64,000 nucleotides of DNA from an uncultured Christensenella sp. (GTDB taxonomy: Bacteria; Bacillota; Clostridia; Christensenellales; UBA1750): the NCBI GenBank assembly GCA_905193155.1, contig CAJJNQ010000010.1, positions 1 to 64,000 of the forward strand. The letters run 5' to 3'. The notes under the pieces are model-generated. The model ran no database searches. It saw nothing but the letters and a program-made list of their open reading frames with translations, and had not been told where the DNA came from. Position numbers and translations under genes: made by a program. Shown in pieces: positions 59,492 to 64,000 of the stretch (its first letter is position 1; every line of letters begins with the position of its first letter).

Positions 59492-60496
59492 ATGAGTAAA
59501 ATTCGCACCGCCGTCATCGGCTGCGGCGGCATTTCCCAGGTACATCTGACCGCGCTGAGCAAGATGGACAACGTGGAGCTCGTCTGCGTTGCCGATATCA
59601 AAGAGGATCGCGCCAAGGCCAGAGCGGAGGCCTTCGGGTGCGCCTACACAACTGATTGGAAGGAATTCATCACCCGTGACGATATTGACGTGGTGCACAT
59701 CTGCACGCCACACTATCTGCATGCGCCAATGGCCATTGCGCTGCTCGATGCGGGCAAGCGTGTGCTGACCGAAAAGCCCATGGCCAGCGAGGTTGCCGAC
59801 GCGGAGGAAATGATCCGTCATTCGGGCGGCCGCCTGGGCGTCGTGTTCCAGAATCGCTATAATGAAGCTTCACAGATCATCCGCCAGTCGATTGCGGACG
59901 GGCGCTACGGAAAGCTGCTGGCGCTGCGCGCGGCTGTCAACTGGCACCGCACGCCGGAATACTACATCTCCAGCGGCTGGCGCGGAAAATTCGCTACCGA
60001 GGGCGGCGGCGTGCTGATCAATCAGGCGATCCATACGCTGGATCTGCTGTTGTACTTTGCGGGCAAGCCCGTCTCGGTGCGCGGCAAGGTGTCCACGGAT
60101 GAGCTCTATGACACCATTGAGGTGGAGGACACGGCGCACGGCCTGATCCGCTTTGAAAACGGCCTGAAGGCGAATTTCTACTGCACCAATACCTTCGGGA
60201 TCGACCGTCCGGTCGAGATTGAGCTGGTGTTTGAAAAGGCGATCCTCAAGACCGATGCGGAGACGCTCTATCTCAACAAGGACGGCCGCATCACGACCCT
60301 GTGCACGTCGGCGGCGTCCGGCGCGAAGGCCTACTGGGGAACCGGCCATGAGATTCTGATTCGGGACTTCTATCGGGCAGTGGAGGAGAAACGTCCCTTC
60401 TGGATTGACGGTCAGTCCGCTTTGCCGGTGCTCAAGCTCCTCAAGGGCGTTTATCAGTCCTCCAAGGAGGATGGCCGCGAGGTCAGCCTTCTCTGA
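59492..60496 (+). CDS. Gfo/Idh/MocA family oxidoreductase
   Basis: The 334-residue NAD(P)-dependent sugar oxidoreductase has the Rossmann motif VIGCGGISQVH (about 7-17), the EKPMA motif (about 95-99) carrying the catalytic Lys, and the C-terminal beta-sheet domain with GGVLINQAIHTLDLL. Substrates in this family are sugars, inositols or their derivatives. Together with the TIM-barrel isomerase it suggests oxidation-epimerisation chemistry on a hexose or pentose derivative. AGAGGGGGAAG precedes the ATG. Confidence 0.9.
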   Translation: MSKIRTAVIGCGGISQVHLTALSKMDNVELVCVADIKEDRAKARAEAFGCAYTTDWKEFITRDDIDVVHICTPHYLHAPMAIALLDAGKRVLTEKPMASEVADAEEMIRHSGGRLGVVFQNRYNEASQIIRQSIADGRYGKLLALRAAVNWHRTPEYYISSGWRGKFATEGGGVLINQAIHTLDLLLYFAGKPVSVRGKVSTDELYDTIEVEDTAHGLIRFENGLKANFYCTNTFGIDRPVEIELVFEKAILKTDAETLYLNKDGRITTLCTSAASGAKAYWGTGHEILIRDFYRAVEEKRPFWIDGQSALPVLKLLKGVYQSSKEDGREVSLL

Positions 60497-60518
60497 CAAA
60501 AAAAGGAGATCGTTTCAC

Positions 60519-61691
60519 ATGAAGGATTTTAACTATTGCGCGCCCACGCGCGTGATCTTTGGCAAGAACACTGAGCTGGAAGTGGGCAAGACGCTCAAAA
60601 ACGCAGGCGCGACCCGTGTGTTGATGCAGTATGGCGGCGGCTCCATCAAAAAGAGCGGCCTGTATGACCGTGTGGTCAAGGCGATCCGCGACGAGGGCAT
60701 CGAACTGTTCGAACTGGGCGGTGTGCAGCCCAATCCGCACCTGAGCCTGGTGCGCAAGGCGATAGAGATTGTCCGCGAGCAGAAGATCGACTATCTGCTG
60801 GCGGTGGGCGGCGGCTCTGCCATTGATTCGACCAAGGCAACGGCCGTGGGTGCGGTGTACGACGGCGATGTTTGGGATTTCTACTGCGGCAAGGCAGTGC
60901 CGAAAAAGGCCATGCCCGTGGGCGTGGTGCTGACCATCCCCGCTGCGGGTTCCGAGGGCAGCAATTCCTCCGTCATCACCAATGAGGACGGCTGGATCAA
61001 GCGCGGCCTGGGCTGCGACTTGACCCGCCCGGCGTTTGCCATCTACAACCCGGAACTGACGTATTCCCTGCCGGCCTATCAGACTGCGGCGGGCGCAACC
61101 GATATCATGGCGCACATCATGGAGCGCTATTTCACCAATGAACCCGATGTGGATATGACCGACCGCCTGTGCGAAAGTGTACTCAAGACCATCATCCGTC
61201 AGGCGCCGGTCGCGATGAAGGAACCCGATAATTACGTTGCTCGTGCTGAGATGATGTGGGCTTCCACAGTGGCGCACAACGATTTCCTCTCCTGCTTCCG
61301 CGTGGGCGATTGGTCCAGCCATCAGCTTTCTCATGAGCTGAGCGGCATGTATGACGCGACCCACGGCGCGGCGCTGGCGGTGGCATTCCCCGCGTGGATG
61401 ACCTATGTCTACAAGCACGATGTGCAGCGCTTCTGCCGCTTTGCGGTGGAGGTCATGGGGGTGGAGATGGATTTCTTCCATCCCGAAGAGACGGCGCTCA
61501 AGGGGATTGCGGCGCTGCGCGCGTTCTTCAAGTCCATCGGGATGCCCACGACGCTCTCTGAGCTGGGTGTGCCGGAGGATAAGCTGGACGTGCTGGCGGA
61601 CAAGGTCAAGCGCGGCGCAGACGGCACCACCGGCCAGTTCGTCAAGCTCACCCGCGACGACTGCCTGAAGATCTATCAGCTGATGCGCTGA
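60519..61691 (+). CDS. Iron-containing alcohol dehydrogenase (butanol dehydrogenase/YqhD-like)
   Basis: The 390-residue group III dehydrogenase has the NAD(P)-binding GGGSAIDSTKA (about 98-108), and metal ligands Asp and His in AAGATDIMAHIMERY, SSHQLSHELSG and THGAALAVAFP. Close relatives reduce aldehydes such as butanal, lactaldehyde or glycolaldehyde with NADPH. As last gene of the sugar operon it may dispose of an aldehyde end product. AAAAAAGGAG precedes the ATG at 60519; the upstream open frame is a shadow of the previous gene. Confidence 0.92.
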   Translation: MKDFNYCAPTRVIFGKNTELEVGKTLKNAGATRVLMQYGGGSIKKSGLYDRVVKAIRDEGIELFELGGVQPNPHLSLVRKAIEIVREQKIDYLLAVGGGSAIDSTKATAVGAVYDGDVWDFYCGKAVPKKAMPVGVVLTIPAAGSEGSNSSVITNEDGWIKRGLGCDLTRPAFAIYNPELTYSLPAYQTAAGATDIMAHIMERYFTNEPDVDMTDRLCESVLKTIIRQAPVAMKEPDNYVARAEMMWASTVAHNDFLSCFRVGDWSSHQLSHELSGMYDATHGAALAVAFPAWMTYVYKHDVQRFCRFAVEVMGVEMDFFHPEETALKGIAALRAFFKSIGMPTTLSELGVPEDKLDVLADKVKRGADGTTGQFVKLTRDDCLKIYQLMR

Positions 61692-61705
61692 TTTTCTACA
61701 TGAAA

Positions 61706-61743
61706 AAAACGAGCGGTTCTGCAAGTCGGAGCCGCTCGTTTTT
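61706..61743 (+). terminator. Terminator after the sugar operon
   Basis: A 14-bp stem (61706-61719 with 61729-61743, including G-U pairs), further extended by CATGAAAA/TTTTCATG, with five T. Symmetric enough to act in both directions. Confidence 0.85.
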
Positions 61744-61788
61744 CATGCGGAAAATGATTGCTGAGTTGTATAGATTTCCTCGCCGCTC

Positions 61789-61816
61789 TTTACAAAAAAG
61801 GATTCTCTGGTAAAAT
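61789..61816 (+). promoter_or_regulatory. Promoter of the peptidoglycan-binding protein gene
   Basis: TTTACA (61789-61794) and TAAAAT (61811-61816), spacer 16. Confidence 0.6.
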
Positions 61817-61853
61817 AGAAATGTAGGAACTTGTTTATGGGAGTGACAGCATT

Positions 61854-62777
61854 TTGAAACGATGGAATCTGCGCAGACTTTACCGTGGAGCGGTGGCTTG
61901 CGTGTGCCTGGCGGCGGGGCTTTCGGCCTTTGTGCAAAACGCTTATGCGGAGCCTACGCTTGCGCCTTCTCAAAGCGCGGCGGAATCCGCTGCGGACAGC
62001 GAATCGCCGTCGCCCACCATTGCGCTGACCAAAACGCCCGAACCCGTCAATCCTTATGCGGATCTTGTGCTCAAGGACGGGGATTCCGGCGATGACGTGA
62101 TCTCTTTACAGATGCGTCTGCGCGATTTGGGCTATTATAACTATAAAATCACCGGTGATTTCGGCAGTCTCACGGCGCAGGCGGTGCGCGATTTTCAGGA
62201 GGACAATAAGCTTAAGCAGGACGGTGTGGTCGGCGGCATGACAGCTGAAATGCTTTACGCTAATGGTGCGACCCGCTCGCTGTACAACCGCCGAATTCCG
62301 ACCCCCACGCCGACTCCGACCCCGAAGCCCACACCCAAGCCGACCAAGTCTAGCGGCAAGGACACTTCTTCCTCCAAGTATGGCGTGATCAAGGAATGGT
62401 CGAAGATCAACCGTCTCGCACCGCGCGGATCGACCTTCACGGTCAAGGATTTCTATACCGGGATCACCTATACCTGCTACCGCATGGGTGGTCATAACCA
62501 CATGGACGTTGAGCCTAAAACCAAGGATGATACCGCTAAGATGAAGAAGTCCATGGGCGGCAGATGGACCTGGCAGCGCCGGCCGCTGCTCGTCAAGATC
62601 AAGGGAACCTGGTATGCTGCGTCGCTCTACGGCGAGCCGCACGGCCAGCAGACCATCCGCAACAACGGTATGGACGGCCAGGTCTGCATCCACTTCCTCA
62701 ACAGCCGTACACACGGTACCAACATCAAGGACCCCGATCACCAGCGCTGCATCCGCATCGCAGGCGGCAAAAAGTAA
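61854..62777 (+). CDS. Secreted peptidoglycan-binding protein with Pro/Thr linker and conserved C-terminal domain
   Basis: The 307-residue protein has a signal peptide (about 1-32, AYA-E cleavage), a Ser/Pro-rich stretch, a PG_binding_1 domain (about 72-140, GDSGDDVISLQMRLRDLGYY), a linker of alternating Thr-Pro and Lys-Pro pairs (about 150-164), and a C-terminal domain of 130 residues. That domain contains YRMGGHNHMDVEP, GRWTWQRRPLLV and CIHFLNSRTHGT with invariant-looking His and Cys; I do not know its function. The TTG start is supported by a Lys/Arg-rich N-terminus and GGGAGTGA upstream. It is monocistronic. Confidence 0.8.
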   Translation: MKRWNLRRLYRGAVACVCLAAGLSAFVQNAYAEPTLAPSQSAAESAADSESPSPTIALTKTPEPVNPYADLVLKDGDSGDDVISLQMRLRDLGYYNYKITGDFGSLTAQAVRDFQEDNKLKQDGVVGGMTAEMLYANGATRSLYNRRIPTPTPTPTPKPTPKPTKSSGKDTSSSKYGVIKEWSKINRLAPRGSTFTVKDFYTGITYTCYRMGGHNHMDVEPKTKDDTAKMKKSMGGRWTWQRRPLLVKIKGTWYAASLYGEPHGQQTIRNNGMDGQVCIHFLNSRTHGTNIKDPDHQRCIRIAGGKK

Positions 62778-62783
62778 AACAAG

Positions 62784-62823
62784 AAAAGCGCCTTTCCTGT
62801 TTTCAGCAGGAAAGGCGCTTTTT
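62784..62823. terminator. Bidirectional terminator between converging genes
   Basis: A perfect 16-bp stem (62784-62799 with 62807-62822), 7-base loop, A-run before and T-run after. The stop codon of the minus-strand flippase gene lies inside its loop. Confidence 0.9.
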
Positions 62824-64000
62824 GCGCAACCACTGCGGGCACAGAAGAAAGGGCAGGCAGAGCGCACGGAGCAATATGCCGCGCTGCAGTCCCGCTGCGC
62901 GCATCAACGGGTGCAGCCGTCCCAAGACGCAGAGCACGGCGGAGAGGTAAAGCGTCAACAGAACGCCTCGCATTCCCGCACGCGGCACGAGCAGCAGGAT
63001 GCCGCCGATCCGCAGCAGAGAGTCCGCAAACTCAATGCCCAGCGCAACCCGCTGCTTTCCCAGCGCTTTGAGCAGTACGTCGCTGATGTGATCGAGACTG
63101 TGCAGCGGCAGGAGGGGACTGAGCAGCATCAGCAGCCCGACCGCTGCGGGTTCATGATAATAGAAACGCAGCACACTCGGCCCCAGCAGCAGAGAACCGC
63201 CGCAGCACAGCAGTCCGATCCAAAGCGACGCTGTCAATGCTTGTTCAACCAGGGTGCGCACACGGTGTTTTTCGTCCTGTGCGTTGGCCTGCGCCAGGCG
63301 CGGCAGCATCAGCGTGCCGATGGCGGCGGGCAATGCCGCCGGAAACATCAGCAGGGGCATGACGAGCCCCGAAAGCAACCCATACTGCGCCAACGCTTGC
63401 GCGGCAGAAGCACCCGCCTGCCGCAGCAGAGCGGGGAGCAGCAGATTCTCCAAAGAGTGAACGCCGCCGCTGAGCAGTGCGCCAAGCCAGATGGGTAGGA
63501 CGCTGTCCAACAAGAGTGAGTGCGGTGCAGGCTCTCCGGGCGGCTCTCGGCAGCGGAGATATGCGCCGGTCAATGCCAACAGAGAGATCAACTCCGCGGC
63601 AGAGGAGGCGAAAAACACAGCGGCGCACTGCATGCTCAGATCGCCTTCACATCGTCCCAGGAGAAGCAAACCCAGCCCAATGCGCACGGCCTGATCGACG
63701 GCCTCGGTGAGTGTTGGAACAAGCACCTTGCCACGCGAGAGAAAAACACCGCGCAGAGCAGCGGAAATACCCAGCAACGGGAGTGACGGCGCAATCCAGC
63801 GCAGCGCCGCTGCCGTTCGGATGTCGCCCAATAGATGAAGTGCTAGAGAATCGGAGAAGAGGAAGAGAGCCATTGCAGGAAGCAGCCCCATTGCCGCACC
63901 GTAAAAACAAGCCTGCTGCACAACGGAGCGCGCCTGAGAACGGCGCTCTGCGCAAAGGCGGCTGACGGTGAGCGGAATTCCGGCACAAGTTAGCAGAGAA
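62803..64000 (-). CDS. SpoVB/MurJ-type polysaccharide (lipid) flippase, 5' partial at window end
   Basis: The frame stays open to the last complete codon of the window, so the visible 399 residues are the C-terminal part; the GTG at 63921 is internal. The visible N-terminal SLLTCAGIPLTVSRL matches the first-helix region of SpoVB-like flippases (GIPxxxSxL), so only about 20-40 residues are missing. At least ten hydrophobic helices are seen. The C-terminus is Arg/Lys-rich and ends KKRLSC inside the terminator. Members move lipid-linked wall precursors; SpoVB is needed for spore cortex. A spore role fits the spoIVA in this window but is inference. Confidence 0.82.
   Translation of the reverse strand, partial: SLLTCAGIPLTVSRLCAERRSQARSVVQQACFYGAAMGLLPAMALFLFSDSLALHLLGDIRTAAALRWIAPSLPLLGISAALRGVFLSRGKVLVPTLTEAVDQAVRIGLGLLLLGRCEGDLSMQCAAVFFASSAAELISLLALTGAYLRCREPPGEPAPHSLLLDSVLPIWLGALLSGGVHSLENLLLPALLRQAGASAAQALAQYGLLSGLVMPLLMFPAALPAAIGTLMLPRLAQANAQDEKHRVRTLVEQALTASLWIGLLCCGGSLLLGPSVLRFYYHEPAAVGLLMLLSPLLPLHSLDHISDVLLKALGKQRVALGIEFADSLLRIGGILLLVPRAGMRGVLLTLYLSAVLCVLGRLHPLMRAAGLQRGILLRALCLPFLLCPQWLRKKRLSC

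Noticed and set aside
62300..62345. Tandem repeat or small CRISPR-like array
   Set aside because: The repetitive codons encode a Thr-Pro/Lys-Pro linker within a protein; there are no spacers.

Overview
The window looks like chromosomal DNA of an endospore-forming, Gram-positive Clostridia-type bacterium with fairly high GC content, probably from the gut. The evidence is the gene content and order. It includes spoIVA, a SpoVB-like flippase, a PdaB-like deacetylase, remA, yerC-pcrA-ligA, prpC-prkC with PASTA domains, and the Bacillus-like order priA-def-fmt-rsmB-rlmN-prpC-prkC-rsgA-rpe-thiN-(small ORF)-rpmB. Coding density is high, ribosome binding sites are strong, and neighbouring genes often overlap by 1-17 bases.

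Layout. 1-2164: end of a glycosidase-like gene and a xylulokinase. 2306-6683: a type IIA topoisomerase B/A pair. 6686-18300: a D-Ala-D-Ala dipeptidase, then a peptide ABC importer (SBP, two permeases, two ATPases), an LD-carboxypeptidase, a signal-less class-A-beta-lactamase-like protein, a YkfC-type NlpC/P60 endopeptidase and an amidohydrolase. I read this stretch as a murein-peptide import and recycling locus, comparable to Bacillus dpp-ykf. 18407-20718: polysaccharide deacetylase, a tandem-OB SSB-like protein, a FAH-family enzyme. 20741-25399: yerC-pcrA-ligA. 25466-39651: a 15-gene housekeeping superoperon from yicC to thiN. 39654-40131: a long hairpin, a 51-residue membrane ORF where Bacillus has spoVM, and rpmB on the other strand. 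40354-49604: cysteine desulfurase-thiI, an L,D-transpeptidase, rpmE, yqhQ-prmC-prfA-sua5-ywlE-rpiB, upp.

49701-54800 is the accessory, decaying part. It holds a GNAT gene, a broken MATE transporter remnant, the intact spoIVA, a tRNA-Arg(CCG), a broken ATC-hydrolase-like gene, then an AT-rich patch with a small lipoprotein (possibly frameshifted) and a DUF3267-type membrane zincin. Two diverged copies of a terminator plus gene-end repeat flank that last gene. 54809-61691: degV (minus strand) and a six-gene sugar-utilisation operon (mutarotase-like protein, acetyl-xylan-esterase-like enzyme, TIM-barrel isomerase, an RNA methyltransferase, a Gfo/Idh oxidoreductase, an iron-dependent alcohol dehydrogenase). 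61854-64000: a secreted peptidoglycan-binding protein with an unassigned C-terminal domain, and on the minus strand a SpoVB/MurJ-type flippase running off the window.

No CRISPR array, intact insertion sequence, prophage or rRNA gene was seen. The most unusual points are the composition of the murein-recycling locus, the hairpin that buries the ribosome binding site of the spoVM-position ORF, the A-rich tract with a Lys-rich micro-ORF before the importer, and the AT-rich repeat-flanked patch at 53-54 kb. All family assignments were made by reading motifs by eye, without database searches.
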